DNA of 64,000 bases from Sulfitobacter sp. EhC04 (lineage in GTDB: Bacteria; Pseudomonadota; Alphaproteobacteria; Rhodobacterales; Rhodobacteraceae). Every line of letters starts with the position of its first letter. Position 1 is the stretch's first letter. The DNA is taken from positions 1 to 64,000 of the forward strand of contig NZ_LXYI01000009.1 in the NCBI RefSeq assembly GCF_001650875.1, given 5' to 3'. Shown piece after piece: positions 9,335 to 18,163 of this stretch. Both the position numbers and the translations under genes were made by a program. Under the pieces are notes generated by a model, which was not told where the DNA came from, did no database searches, and saw only the letters and a program-made list of their open reading frames with translations.

Positions 9335-9796
9335 ATGCCCGAGATTTCCGAGCAAGCACCAGACTTTACCCTTCCTGTGACCGGCGGCGGCGCGGTGACC
9401 CTCTCTGACCTGCGCGGCACGCCGGTCGTGCTGTTCTTCTACCCGCGCGACGACACGCCGGGCTGCACCACGGAAAGCATCGGCTTCTCGGCAAACCTGT
9501 CCGACTTCGAGGCGGCGGGCGCAAAGGTCTTTGGCATCTCGCGCGATACCATGGCCAAACATGACAAGTTCGTGGCCAAACACGCGCTGACGGTGCCGCT
9601 GCTGTCGGATGAGGAAGGTAGCGTAACAGAGGCCTATGGCGTCTGGGTCGAGAAAAACATGTATGGCAAGAAATCCATGGGCATCGAACGCGCGACCTAT
9701 CTGATCGGTGCCGACGGCAAGATCGCGCAGGTCTGGCGCAAGGTCAAAGTGCCGGGCCATGTGGAGGCGGTGCTGGAGGCGGTGCGCGCCCTGTGA
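9335..9796 (+). CDS. bcp: Thiol peroxidase of the Bcp/PrxQ type
   Basis: A 153-residue cytosolic peroxiredoxin that reduces hydrogen peroxide and organic peroxides using thioredoxin-type donors. The peroxidatic cysteine is Cys44 in the motif FFYPRDDTPGCTTE. Many Bcp proteins carry a resolving cysteine five residues later. Here the following residues are SIGFS and no second cysteine is seen, so this is likely a one-Cys form that needs an external thiol. The stop overlaps the next gene by four bases (GTGA), pointing to translational coupling. Confidence 0.92.
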   Translation: MPEISEQAPDFTLPVTGGGAVTLSDLRGTPVVLFFYPRDDTPGCTTESIGFSANLSDFEAAGAKVFGISRDTMAKHDKFVAKHALTVPLLSDEEGSVTEAYGVWVEKNMYGKKSMGIERATYLIGADGKIAQVWRKVKVPGHVEAVLEAVRAL

Positions 9797-10602
9797 TCAC
9801 CCTTGCCCAAATGGCCGAGGCGGTGCTGCGCTGTGCCGATGGCCGCGAGAAAACCGCCCAGTCGCGCCGCTATGCGGCAGAGTGGCAGGCCGCCCGCGCG
9901 GCGGGCGAGACGCCCGAGATTGGCCATGCCGACCCGCCGCTGCACCCCGCCCGGCCCGACGCGCCTGCATTGCTCAGCCCCCGCGACGTGCCGCGCCGCC
10001 GCCCCGGCACGCCCGAGGGGCGCATCGCCCTGCTGCATGCCGTCGCCCATATCGAATTGAACGCGGTGGACCTGCACTGGGACATCATCGCGCGCTTTAC
10101 CGACACCCGCCTGCCGATGGGTTTCTACGACGACTGGGTCAAGGCGGCGGATGAGGAATCCAAGCATTTCAACCTGATGTGCGATTGCCTTGAAGAGATG
10201 GGCAGCCACTATGGCGCGTTGCCCGCCCATGCGGGCATGTGGCGCGCGGCCGAGGATACCGTGGACGACCTGATGGGCCGTCTGGCGGTTGTGCCCATGG
10301 TGCTTGAGGCGCGCGGCCTGGACGTGACCCCCGGCATGATCAAGATCTTCAAACAGGCCAAGGCCGACAGTGCCGTGGCCGCGCTTGAGACCATCTATGC
10401 CGAGGAAGTGGCCCATGTCGCCTATGGCTCCAAATGGTTTCACTTTCTCTGCGGGCGCTTTGACGAAGACCCAAAAGAGCGGTTTCACAGCCTTGTGCGG
10501 ACCTACTTTCACGGCGACCTCAAACCCCCGTTCAACGAGGAAAAACGCGCCGAAGCGGGCATTCCCCCGGACTTCTACTGGCCGCTGACCGCCTCCGGTT
10601 GA
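9793..10602 (+). CDS. DUF455 ferritin-like protein
   Basis: A soluble helical protein of 269 residues with the DUF455 pattern: HAVAHIELNAVDLHWD near the middle, DEESKHFNLM, and EEVAHVAYGSKWF, which together supply Glu/His pairs typical of a ferritin-like diiron fold. The family's reaction is not firmly known. It starts at GTG 9793, within the bcp stop, so peroxide reduction and this putative metalloprotein are probably made together. A role in metal or peroxide handling is inference from that coupling. Confidence 0.85.
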   Translation: MITLAQMAEAVLRCADGREKTAQSRRYAAEWQAARAAGETPEIGHADPPLHPARPDAPALLSPRDVPRRRPGTPEGRIALLHAVAHIELNAVDLHWDIIARFTDTRLPMGFYDDWVKAADEESKHFNLMCDCLEEMGSHYGALPAHAGMWRAAEDTVDDLMGRLAVVPMVLEARGLDVTPGMIKIFKQAKADSAVAALETIYAEEVAHVAYGSKWFHFLCGRFDEDPKERFHSLVRTYFHGDLKPPFNEEKRAEAGIPPDFYWPLTASG

Positions 10603-10798
10603 AGGCACTGACTTCAACAAAAATGGTCAAGTTCTTGGTATCGGCGGATTTTTGCCAATTTGCCGCATTCCGGTGAAATGCCGCCGCCTGACAGGTCAAC
10701 AGGGTTGCCCCAAGGTCACAGGGTGGCTAAGAAAAATCTGAATTCGGGCGCGTATGGGGATTACCGCGCCCGTTTTGGGACGGAAAAAGGAATACAAA

Positions 10799-12127
10799 TT
10801 GCGCTCAACGCTTGCCATCAAGGTCCATGCGACGCTGGAAAAATACTTTCCCGAGCGCCGCGTGTTTCTCAAATCCGACAGTGACACGCGCTTTATCCGC
10901 CTGCGTCCCGGCACCCAGATCATCGCCTTTGCCGGATGTGCCACCCTTGTCGCCTGGGCCATCGTTGCCACTGCCATCATCCTCATGGACAGCATCGGGT
11001 CGGGCAATTTCCGCGAACAGGCCAAGCGGGACCAGCGCACCTATCAGGCCCGGCTGAACGATCTTTCCGCACAGCGCGACGGCCGCGCCGAAGAGGCGCT
11101 GGCGGCCCAGAACCGCTTCAACGCCGCGCTCAAGCAGATTTCAACGATGCAGTCCGAACTGCTGGAATCCGAAACCCGCCGCCGCGAGCTGGAAACCGGG
11201 ATCGACGTGATCCAGTCCACCCTGCGCGACACCATGAAGGAACGCCAGGCTGCCCGCACCCAGCTTGCCAGCCTTGAGGGGTCGCTGGCCGAAGGCGGCA
11301 CCGGCAATGTGCAGGCCGCCGCCTCCAACGCGCCCATCGAATTCCTGGCCGAGGCACTGGCCGAGACCGCCAAGGAACGCGATCAGGTGATCGTCGATGC
11401 GCAGGACGCCCTGTTGCAGGCCGACGAAATGGCCCAGCAGATCGCCCTGATGAAAGACCAGAACGACGCGATTTTCCGCCAATTGGAAGAGGCGATGACC
11501 GTCTCCGTGGCCCCGCTGGACAAGATGTTCCGCAACGCGGGCATGTCCACCGACAACATCCTGGCCACGGTCAAGCGCGGCTATTCCGGTCAGGGCGGCC
11601 CGATGACGCCGCTGTCCTTTACCACGCGGGGCGAGGAGCCCTCCCCCGATACGCTGCGCGCCAACCGTCTGCTGAACCAGATGGACCGGCTGAACCTTTA
11701 CCGGATCGCCGCGCAGAAAGCGCCCTTTGCCACCCCGGTCAAATCCGCCTTTCGTTTCACCAGCCAGTTCGGCTATCGCCGCGACCCCAAGACCGGCGGA
11801 CGGCGGATGCATTCCGGTGTCGATTTCGCCGCCGGGATCGGCACGCCGCTTTATGCCACGGCTGACGGTGTGGTCACCCATGCCGGATGGCAGTCCGGCT
11901 ATGGCCGTCTGGTCAAGATCCAGCATGAGTTCGGGATCGAGACACGCTACGCCCATCAGTCGCGCATTCGCGTGAAGGTCGGACAAAGGGTCTCGCGCGG
12001 GCAGCACATTGGTGATATGGGAGCATCTGGACGTGTCACCGGCGTTCATCTGCACTACGAAGTCCGAGTCGGCGGCAAAGCTGTTAACCCCATGATCTAT
12101 ATCAAGGCTGCAAACGATGTTTTCTAA
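10799..12127 (+). CDS. Membrane-anchored M23 metallopeptidase with coiled coil
   Basis: This is probably a peptidoglycan endopeptidase that cuts stem-peptide cross-links. After a basic N-terminus there is one membrane span (IIAFAGCATLVAWAIVATAIIL), then a long coiled coil (about residues 75-215 and beyond), and a C-terminal LytM/M23 domain. Zinc and catalytic motifs are MHSGVDFA and HLHYEVR, both intact. I choose TTG at 10799 because AAAAAGGA sits seven bases upstream; ATG at 10754 is the alternative and adds 15 residues. The 3' end overlaps the bactofilin gene by 11 bases, a pairing that usually marks cell-shape control. Confidence 0.88.
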   Translation: MRSTLAIKVHATLEKYFPERRVFLKSDSDTRFIRLRPGTQIIAFAGCATLVAWAIVATAIILMDSIGSGNFREQAKRDQRTYQARLNDLSAQRDGRAEEALAAQNRFNAALKQISTMQSELLESETRRRELETGIDVIQSTLRDTMKERQAARTQLASLEGSLAEGGTGNVQAAASNAPIEFLAEALAETAKERDQVIVDAQDALLQADEMAQQIALMKDQNDAIFRQLEEAMTVSVAPLDKMFRNAGMSTDNILATVKRGYSGQGGPMTPLSFTTRGEEPSPDTLRANRLLNQMDRLNLYRIAAQKAPFATPVKSAFRFTSQFGYRRDPKTGGRRMHSGVDFAAGIGTPLYATADGVVTHAGWQSGYGRLVKIQHEFGIETRYAHQSRIRVKVGQRVSRGQHIGDMGASGRVTGVHLHYEVRVGGKAVNPMIYIKAANDVF

Positions 12128-12626
12128 GAGCAAAATCAACGATCCCGCCCCGAACAAGGACTCCGAAGGCCAGCGCCCGGCAACACCGCAGGCCCCGGCG
12201 CAGTCCACGCCTTCCCAGCCCAAGCCGAACGAGTTCAAGGCATCGGCCCCCAAGGCGAAACCCCCTGCCTCGGTCCTGTCTGCCGATCTGCATGTGACCG
12301 GCAACATGAAGACCACCGGCGACATCAACGTCGAAGGCACGGTCGAGGGCGACATCCGCGCGCATCTGCTGACCATCGGCGAAACCGCGACAATCAAGGG
12401 TGAAGTGGTTGCCGATGATGTGGTGATCAATGGCCGCATCGTGGGCCGCGTGCGCGGCCTCAAGGTGCGCCTGACCTCGACCGCACGGGTTGAGGGCGAC
12501 ATCATCCACAAGACCATCGCAATCGAATCCGGCGCGCATTTCGAAGGCTCCGTTCAGCGTCAGGACGACCCGCTGAACCCCGGCGCCAAGAACGCACCGA
12601 CCCAAAAGCCGAACCCCGCCTCCTGA
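12117..12626 (+). CDS. Bactofilin (polymer-forming cytoskeletal protein)
   Basis: A 169-residue protein with a proline-rich disordered N-terminal 50 residues, a central right-handed beta-helix of bactofilin type (ADLHVTGNMKTTGDINVEG, GDIRAHLLTIGE, GEVVADDVVINGRIVGRV, RVEGDIIHKTIAIESGAHFEG), and a short polar tail. Bactofilins assemble into filaments without nucleotides and recruit wall enzymes. Here the partner is very likely the M23 peptidase encoded by the overlapping upstream gene. A strong terminator follows directly. Confidence 0.93.
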   Translation: MFSKSKINDPAPNKDSEGQRPATPQAPAQSTPSQPKPNEFKASAPKAKPPASVLSADLHVTGNMKTTGDINVEGTVEGDIRAHLLTIGETATIKGEVVADDVVINGRIVGRVRGLKVRLTSTARVEGDIIHKTIAIESGAHFEGSVQRQDDPLNPGAKNAPTQKPNPAS

Positions 12627-12651
12627 GGCCGGTTTCGCAAGGATTTCAAGG

Positions 12652-12684
12652 GGGCGTCGCAGGCATTGCGGCGCCCTTTTGCTT
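12652..12684 (+). terminator. Rho-independent terminator after bactofilin
   Basis: A stem gggcgtcgca / tgcggcgccc with one mismatch closes a five-base loop and is followed by tttt, gc and tttt. It ends the M23-bactofilin transcript. Confidence 0.85.
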
Positions 12685-12706
12685 TTGTAGCCATCGGCGT
12701 CTGCCG

Positions 12707-13879
12707 TTAGTCGGTGCCGTTACGCGCCACGCTGCGGGCCAGTGCTGCAACAAGGTCCGTGCGTGTCACGATCCCCACGATTTTCCCGTATTCGACGACC
12801 GGAACGGCATCAATATCGCCATCTGCCATCATCGGCAGAAAAACCCCGATCGGGGTCATGGTTGTGGCGCGCGGGCTGCCGACGCTCATGATGTCCACCG
12901 CCCGCATCGGGGCCTCCCGATCCAGAAGCCGCCGCAGCGCGGCACCATACCGCCGATCCAACCGCAGCGCATCCGCCCTTGCCTGACCAATCAGGTGGAT
13001 CTGAAAGATGACCCCCATAAAGGTGGCATCCGGCCCCACTACGGGCAAGGCCGTGAAACGGTGCTGCCGAAACAGATCCGCGATCTCTCCCAGTCTGGTC
13101 TGCGGGCTGACGGTGACCAGGTTGCGCGACATAATGTCCTGAGCGGTCAGCGGCCCCGAGGAATGCGCCGTTGCCTCAAGCTCCGCCGCGCCGATCAACC
13201 GGGCCAGATCCGCAACGCCCAGGTTGAATGACTGGCTGTAGCGTTCCAGGATACCTGTCAGCTCGTCTTCGGAAAGCCCTAGGCGTTCAACCGGGTTGCG
13301 ATCGTCGGTCCCGTGATTGCCGGGATCGTCGAATTGCCGGAACGGGTAATGCCGCCCGGTAAGCCGCGCATAGAAGGTTGCAAGCACCACCAGGGCGGTT
13401 GTGCCCAGGGCAATCGGCGCAAGGGCAAACCAGAACCCCAGATCCGCAATCGCCTCCGGCGACATGGCGGCGGTCATGGCGACCGCCCCCGCCGGCGGAT
13501 GGATCGCGCGGCACAGGATGGTTGCCGTCAGGGCCAGACCAACAGCAAGTGCGATGCGCAGGGCGGGGTCCGCCACCAGCAGGCACACGGCCACGCCCAC
13601 CACAGCCGCCACCGTATTGCCGACAATCGCCGACCAGGGCTGCGCCAGGGGGCTGTTCGGCACCGCAAACAACAGAACCGACGACGCCCCGAACGGCGCA
13701 ACAAGATACAGGCCCAGCTCCAGATCGACATGGGGCGACAGAATAAAGAGGCCGGTCAGCCCCAGACCGATCAACGCACCGACCCCGGCCCGCACCGCCT
13801 CGATCCATGAGACATGCGCAACCGCGGGGCCAAGTGATTTCAGAATCTGCAACAGCGCGCCTCCCCGGTCAATTTGCAC
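12707..13879 (-). CDS. HPP family membrane protein with CBS pair
   Basis: A 390-residue protein. The first 175 residues hold about four or five membrane spans and the HPP signature (CRAIHPPAGAVAM). The C-terminal half is a cytoplasmic CBS pair (AQDIMSRNLVTVSPQTRLGEI..., AVDIMSVGSPRATTMTPIGVF... ending IVTRTDLVAAL). HPP proteins have been linked to nitrite transport in plastids and cyanobacteria. Here only 'transporter with adenine-nucleotide-sensing CBS domains' can be inferred. The gene is convergent with bactofilin. Confidence 0.85.
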   Translation of the reverse strand: MQIDRGGALLQILKSLGPAVAHVSWIEAVRAGVGALIGLGLTGLFILSPHVDLELGLYLVAPFGASSVLLFAVPNSPLAQPWSAIVGNTVAAVVGVAVCLLVADPALRIALAVGLALTATILCRAIHPPAGAVAMTAAMSPEAIADLGFWFALAPIALGTTALVVLATFYARLTGRHYPFRQFDDPGNHGTDDRNPVERLGLSEDELTGILERYSQSFNLGVADLARLIGAAELEATAHSSGPLTAQDIMSRNLVTVSPQTRLGEIADLFRQHRFTALPVVGPDATFMGVIFQIHLIGQARADALRLDRRYGAALRRLLDREAPMRAVDIMSVGSPRATTMTPIGVFLPMMADGDIDAVPVVEYGKIVGIVTRTDLVAALARSVARNGTD

Positions 13880-14003
13880 AAACTTTCATCGGTTTGCGAA
13901 AAGTGCAAGCCGACCCATCGCCTGCCCGGACCCCCGCGAGAAAAATCATGAAAAGGCAACCACCCGTGCTAGGCTGGGCTATTGCAACAAGGGTGTTCAT
14001 GCC

Positions 14004-14339
14004 ATGAAACGGATTTTGATCTTCGTCGTCAGCGCGACCGTCGCTGCCCCATGTGCCGGGCTGGCGCAGGGTCCCAGCTTTGATTGCACGCGCGCGGGCA
14101 GCGCCACGGAACTGGCGATCTGCGCATCACCGGCCCTGTCGCAAAAGGACAGGGTCATCTCGGCCCTATATGCCGACCTGCGCCGCGCCCTCGGTTCAGC
14201 GGCCAAGAACAGGCTGGTGCCAGAGCAGCGTGCCTGGGTCGCGACCCGAAATGCCTGCGGGCCCGATCAGGCCTGTATCGCCGCGACCAGCGATCACCGG
14301 ATCAGGCAGCTTGAGGCATTGTCTCGCGAAGTGTTCTGA
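14004..14339 (+). CDS. LprI-like (DUF1311) small secreted protein
   Basis: A 111-residue protein with a signal peptide (MKRILIFVVSATVAAPCAGLAQG) and a mature part with four cysteines in the lysozyme-inhibitor LprI N-terminal pattern: FDCTRAGSATELAICASPALSQKDRVISALYADLRR, then EQRAWVATRNACGPDQACIAA. Family members are periplasmic and some inhibit lysozyme. That function is not shown for this short form. It is a single gene that ends in a terminator shared with the convergent cyclophilin gene. Confidence 0.75.
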   Translation: MKRILIFVVSATVAAPCAGLAQGPSFDCTRAGSATELAICASPALSQKDRVISALYADLRRALGSAAKNRLVPEQRAWVATRNACGPDQACIAATSDHRIRQLEALSREVF

Positions 14340-14361
14340 CGGCAGCACCCCGCATTGCCAC

Positions 14362-14396
14362 AAAAAAGGGCGGACCAACCGGCCCGCCCCTTGTTT
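14362..14396. terminator. Bidirectional terminator
   Basis: A GC stem (gggcgg / ccgccc) flanked by aaaaaa on the left and ttgttt on the right lies between the LprI-like gene (plus) and a cyclophilin gene (minus). It can stop both transcripts. Confidence 0.65.
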
Positions 14397-14411
14397 CACC
14401 TACAGCGAAAA

Positions 14412-14966
14412 TCACTCGGTCACGGTGACCTTGCGCATCACGTCCGGGGTGCCTTCGACAGCGCCGTTGCCGCCACTGCCGCGTTTGATGGCATCGACAA
14501 TGTCCTGCCCGCCGGTCACGCGACCGACCACGGTGTATTGACCGTTCAGGAAATGCCCTTCGTCGAACATGATGAAGAACTGGCTGTTGGCCGAATCCGG
14601 GTTCTGCGCACGGGCCATGCCCACCACGCCCTTGTCAAAGGGTGTATCGGAGAACTCTGCCGGCACGTCCGGCATGTCGGAACCGCCCATGCCCGCACGG
14701 GACAGGTCGTCGCCTTCCTTGCCGTATTCCACATCGCCGGTCTGCGCCATGAACCCGTCAATCACGCGGTGGAACACGATGCCGTCATAGGCCCCCTGCT
14801 CTGCAAGCGTGGTGATGCGTTCGACGTGCTGGGGTGCCAGGTCTTCCAGCAGGTCGATGGTCACGGTGCCATTGGCCTCGCCCTCGACCACGATCTCCAG
14901 CCCGGTGGCCAGCGCGGGGCTGGCGGCAAAGGCGGCCAGCGCGCCGGAAACGATCAGGTTACGCAT
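14412..14966 (-). CDS. Periplasmic cyclophilin-type peptidyl-prolyl isomerase
   Basis: A cyclophilin of about 184 residues with a signal peptide (MRNLIVSGALAAFAASPALA), so it acts in the periplasm on proline bonds of exported proteins. Active-site segments are FHRVIDGFMAQTGD and NSQFFIMF, both intact. The ATG at 14966 gives a standard signal peptide. It overlaps the 3' end of the second cyclophilin gene by eight bases, so the pair is translationally coupled. Confidence 0.92.
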   Translation of the reverse strand: MRNLIVSGALAAFAASPALATGLEIVVEGEANGTVTIDLLEDLAPQHVERITTLAEQGAYDGIVFHRVIDGFMAQTGDVEYGKEGDDLSRAGMGGSDMPDVPAEFSDTPFDKGVVGMARAQNPDSANSQFFIMFDEGHFLNGQYTVVGRVTGGQDIVDAIKRGSGGNGAVEGTPDVMRKVTVTE

Positions 14967-15465
14967 CTGCGGCAACCTTGACGCTGATCATGCGGTCCGG
15001 CTCGGCGGGCGGCTCGCCCTTGGCGATGGCGTCCACATGCTGCATGCCTGACACGACCTGCCCGTAAACGGTGTATTGCCCGTTCAGGAAATCATTGTCC
15101 TTGAAGTTGATGAAAAACTGGCTGTTGGCGCTGTCGGGGTTGGCCGAGCGCGCCGCACCCAGCGACCCGCGCGCATGCGGCACCTTAGAGAATTCGGCAG
15201 GCACATTGCCCAGATCGGACCCACCTGTGCCTGCCATGCGCAGGTTGAAGCCGTTTTCCATGTTGCCATGTTCCACATCGCCGGTCTGGGCCATGAACCC
15301 GTCAATCACACGGTGAAAGCAGACGTTGTCATACTTGCCCGCGCGGGCCAGTTCCTTCATCCGCGCGACATGCTTGGGGGCCACATCGGGCAGCAGTTCG
15401 ATGGTCACGGTGCCACCTTTCAGCTCCATCAGGATCGTGTTTTCGGGGTCTTTGATCTCGGCCAT
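14959..15465 (-). CDS. Cytoplasmic cyclophilin-type peptidyl-prolyl isomerase
   Basis: A 168-residue cyclophilin without a signal peptide, thus cytoplasmic. FHRVIDGFMAQTGDVEHGN and NSQFFINF carry the catalytic Arg and Gln positions. The start at 15465 has GAAGGAG a few bases upstream; earlier in-frame starts give no homology. It is closely related to the exported copy encoded directly downstream, and the pair looks like a tandem duplication in which one copy gained a signal peptide. The gene is divergent from pgk. Confidence 0.93.
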   Translation of the reverse strand: MAEIKDPENTILMELKGGTVTIELLPDVAPKHVARMKELARAGKYDNVCFHRVIDGFMAQTGDVEHGNMENGFNLRMAGTGGSDLGNVPAEFSKVPHARGSLGAARSANPDSANSQFFINFKDNDFLNGQYTVYGQVVSGMQHVDAIAKGEPPAEPDRMISVKVAADA

Positions 15466-15594
15466 GCGGGTCTCCTTCGCAAAATGGGTTGCGCGATACC
15501 TAAGGTCGATTGCCCGGATTGCCAAGCAGATGCATTGACCCCCGCGCCCGATGTGGCAAAAGACAGCCAGCATATTTGAAACCGGAGGCACAGC

Positions 15595-16782
15595 ATGGGC
15601 TGGAAAACATTGGATGACTTGGAATTGGACGGCAAGACGGTATTGGTGCGCGTTGACATCAACGTCCCCGTCGAGGATGGCCGCGTCACCGATGCCACCC
15701 GGATCGAGCGGATCGTGCCGACCATCACCGATATCCTGACAGCAGGCGGCAAGCCCGTGCTGCTGGCGCATTTCGGCCGCCCCAAGGGCAAACCCGTGCC
15801 GGAAATGTCGCTGAAACCGCTGCTGCCCGCCCTTGAAACCGCGCTGGGGCGCTCTGTGTCCCTGATCGACAGCCTTGAGTCCGCCGAGAACGGGCTGACC
15901 TGGGACACCGATGTGCTGCTGATGGAAAACATCCGCTTCTACCCCGGCGAAGAGGCCAACGATCAGGGTTTCGCCCGCCGCCTTGCCGCGCTGGGGGATG
16001 TCTATTGCAACGATGCCTTCTCCGCCGCGCACCGCGCCCATGCCTCGACCGAAGCGCTGGCGCGGCTGCTGCCTGCCTGCGCGGGCCGCTTGATGCAAGC
16101 CGAGTTGAGCGCGCTGGAAGCCGCCCTTGCCAAGCCGGAACGCCCCGTGGGCGCGGTGGTGGGCGGGGCCAAGGTCTCGACCAAGATCGAACTGCTGGAG
16201 AATCTGGTGAACCGGCTCGACGTGCTGGTGATCGGCGGCGGCATGGCAAACACCTTTCTTGCCGCCCTTGGTGCCGACATGGGGGCCTCACTGAAAGAGC
16301 CCGATTTCTACAACACCGCAAAGGACATCCTGGCGCAGGCGGACAAGGCCGGGTGCCGGGTGATCCTGCCGGTCGACGGGCTGGTGGCACGCGAGTTCGC
16401 CGGCGGGGCGGCGCATGAGGTCGTGGCACTGGGGCCGGATGCAAAGCTGGAAGCCGACCAGATGGTGCTGGACGCAGGCCCCGACAGCATCGCACTGCTC
16501 GAAGCCGCCTTTGCCGGGTTGAAAACCCTGATCTGGAACGGACCGATGGGGGCCTTTGAAATCGCCCCCTTCGACACCGCCACCGTCGCCGCCGCACAGG
16601 CCGCAGCACGCCAGACCCGCGCGGGCACGCTCACCTCTGTCGCGGGCGGCGGGGATACCGTGGCGGCCCTCAACCAGGCCGGTGTTGCCGATGATTTCAC
16701 CTATATCTCGACCGCAGGCGGTGCCTTTCTTGAGTGGATGGAGGGCAAGGAGCTGCCCGGTGTCGCCGCCCTGAACGGCTGA
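15595..16782 (+). CDS. pgk: Phosphoglycerate kinase
   Basis: This glycolytic enzyme interconverts 1,3-bisphosphoglycerate and 3-phosphoglycerate with ADP/ATP. The 395 residues are full length. Seen are the N-terminal substrate segment [18 protein letters not shown], the [10 protein letters not shown] loop, [27 protein letters not shown], and the nucleotide-binding C-terminal GPMGAFE and [12 protein letters not shown]. The start is preceded by accggaggcacagc, a good ribosome site. Confidence 0.97.
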   Translation: MGWKTLDDLELDGKTVLVRVDINVPVEDGRVTDATRIERIVPTITDILTAGGKPVLLAHFGRPKGKPVPEMSLKPLLPALETALGRSVSLIDSLESAENGLTWDTDVLLMENIRFYPGEEANDQGFARRLAALGDVYCNDAFSAAHRAHASTEALARLLPACAGRLMQAELSALEAALAKPERPVGAVVGGAKVSTKIELLENLVNRLDVLVIGGGMANTFLAALGADMGASLKEPDFYNTAKDILAQADKAGCRVILPVDGLVAREFAGGAAHEVVALGPDAKLEADQMVLDAGPDSIALLEAAFAGLKTLIWNGPMGAFEIAPFDTATVAAAQAAARQTRAGTLTSVAGGGDTVAALNQAGVADDFTYISTAGGAFLEWMEGKELPGVAALNG

Positions 16783-16840
16783 AGCTGGTATTGATCCGTG
16801 TCACCCGCTACCCTGCCCGCCAGCGGCAAGGGAGGCTGGC

Positions 16841-17623
16841 ATGACAGCATGGACATTGATCACCGGCGCATCTGACGGGCTGGGCGTTGAATTCGCCCGG
16901 CTGGCGGCAAAGCACGGGCGCGCGATGATCCTGACCGCCCGGTCCGAGGACAAGCTGAACACGCTGGCCGGGGAACTGCGCAGCCGCGGGGCCGAGGTGG
17001 TGGTGATCCCTGCCGACCTGAACGATCTGGCCGAGGTTGACCGGCTCTGGTCCGAGGCAACAGAGGGGCGGCAGATCGACTTTGTGATCAACAACGCCGG
17101 GCTGGGCCGGAACGGGCCTTTTGCCGGGGGCGGCGATGCGGGCTGGGCGATGGAGCTGAGCAGCATCGACGTCAACATGCGCGCCCTGACCCGGCTGATG
17201 CATCTGGCGATCCCCCATATGACCGATGCCGGCACCGGGCGCATCCTGAATGTCGGGTCCCTGGCGGGCTTCCTGCCCGGCCCCAACATGGCGATCTATC
17301 ACGCCACCAAGGCCTATGTGCTCAGCCTGTCCGAAGCGGTGGCCCATGAATTGCGCAAGACGCGGGTCACCGTCACCGCGCTTTGCCCCGGCGCCACCCG
17401 TACCGGGTTTTTCGCCAAGGCCGAGATGCAGGGCATCCGCCTGCTGAAACTCTCGCCCCCGGCAAGTGCCCATGACGTTGCCGCAACCGGATGGCAGGCG
17501 GCGATGGCTGGCAGGCGCGTGGTGGTCCCCGGCCTGTTGAACAAACTGTCTGCCCTCCTGCCGCGCCTTGCCCCGCGCCGGGTCGTCACCGCCATGACCG
17601 GTGTTTTCATGTCAAAAAGCTGA
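16841..17623 (+). CDS. Short-chain dehydrogenase/reductase
   Basis: A 260-residue classical SDR with the cofactor motif TGASDGLG, NNAGLG, catalytic Ser in NVGSLAG, and YHATKAY supplying Tyr and Lys. The Arg after the first strand (TARSEDKL) suggests NADP(H). The long C-terminus with LPRLAPRRVVTAMTG resembles the group of SDRs annotated as oxidoreductases near DltE/YqjQ. The substrate is unknown. It lies 58 bases after pgk and may share its transcript. Confidence 0.85.
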   Translation: MTAWTLITGASDGLGVEFARLAAKHGRAMILTARSEDKLNTLAGELRSRGAEVVVIPADLNDLAEVDRLWSEATEGRQIDFVINNAGLGRNGPFAGGGDAGWAMELSSIDVNMRALTRLMHLAIPHMTDAGTGRILNVGSLAGFLPGPNMAIYHATKAYVLSLSEAVAHELRKTRVTVTALCPGATRTGFFAKAEMQGIRLLKLSPPASAHDVAATGWQAAMAGRRVVVPGLLNKLSALLPRLAPRRVVTAMTGVFMSKS

Positions 17624-17710
17624 CCTGCGTGCACGCGGGGGATTCCATTGGCGAATCACCTGTGTCATACTGCTGTCACGTCCACCAAGAGACGAATTGA
17701 GGCAGACCAG

Positions 17711-18010
17711 ATGACACGCACCGCACGCCCGGCCTTCGGCCCCTTGCTGTTCTATGCGATTGCATTCGCGCTCAGCCTCTATTTCACCTTTGCCGCCGTT
17801 CAGGGCGATTACGGCCTGTTCCGCCGCGCGGAAATCCTGGCCGAAAGCCAGGAGTTGCGCAGCCAGCTTTCCACCGTGCGCACGGATGTGGCGCGCATGG
17901 AGAACCTGACCAAGCGCATGTCTGACGACTATCTGGACCTCGATCTGGTCGACGAACAGGTGCGCCGGGTGCTGGGCATGGTGCGCCCTGATGAAATTGT
18001 GATCAGATAA
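17711..18010 (+). CDS. ftsB: Septum formation initiator, FtsB/DivIC family
   Basis: A 99-residue bitopic membrane protein with a short N-terminus, one span (PLLFYAIAFALSLYFTFAAV), then a coiled coil (RRAEILAESQELRSQLSTVRTDVARMENLTKRM) and a short C-terminal tail. This is the FtsB/DivIC layout: the protein joins FtsL and FtsQ at the division site. It lies just upstream of pdhA, a neighbourhood common in alphaproteobacteria. The ATG at 17711 is chosen because the span then begins at the expected distance. Confidence 0.82.
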   Translation: MTRTARPAFGPLLFYAIAFALSLYFTFAAVQGDYGLFRRAEILAESQELRSQLSTVRTDVARMENLTKRMSDDYLDLDLVDEQVRRVLGMVRPDEIVIR

Positions 18011-18104
18011 GACCGAATTCCTGCGAAACATCGGCTGGTTTTCCGCCCGGTTGCACGCCCGGCGAAAACCGCTCTACACTTCTGCAACCGAATCCGCTAC
18101 AGAA

Positions 18105-18122
18105 TAGTTTAACGCTAAACTA
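18105..18122. promoter_or_regulatory. Palindromic operator candidate ahead of pdhA
   Basis: The sequence tagtttaacgctaaacta is a near-perfect palindrome (seven-base arms around acgc), 41-59 bases upstream of the pdhA start. A close relative lies at a similar distance upstream of lpdA (2355-2371). The conserved form is tagttta-n-cg-n-taaac. The binding protein is unknown. Confidence 0.55.
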
Positions 18123-18163
18123 ATTGCGCAGCCCGCGATTCCGCGCGCACCGAGGAGATGCCC

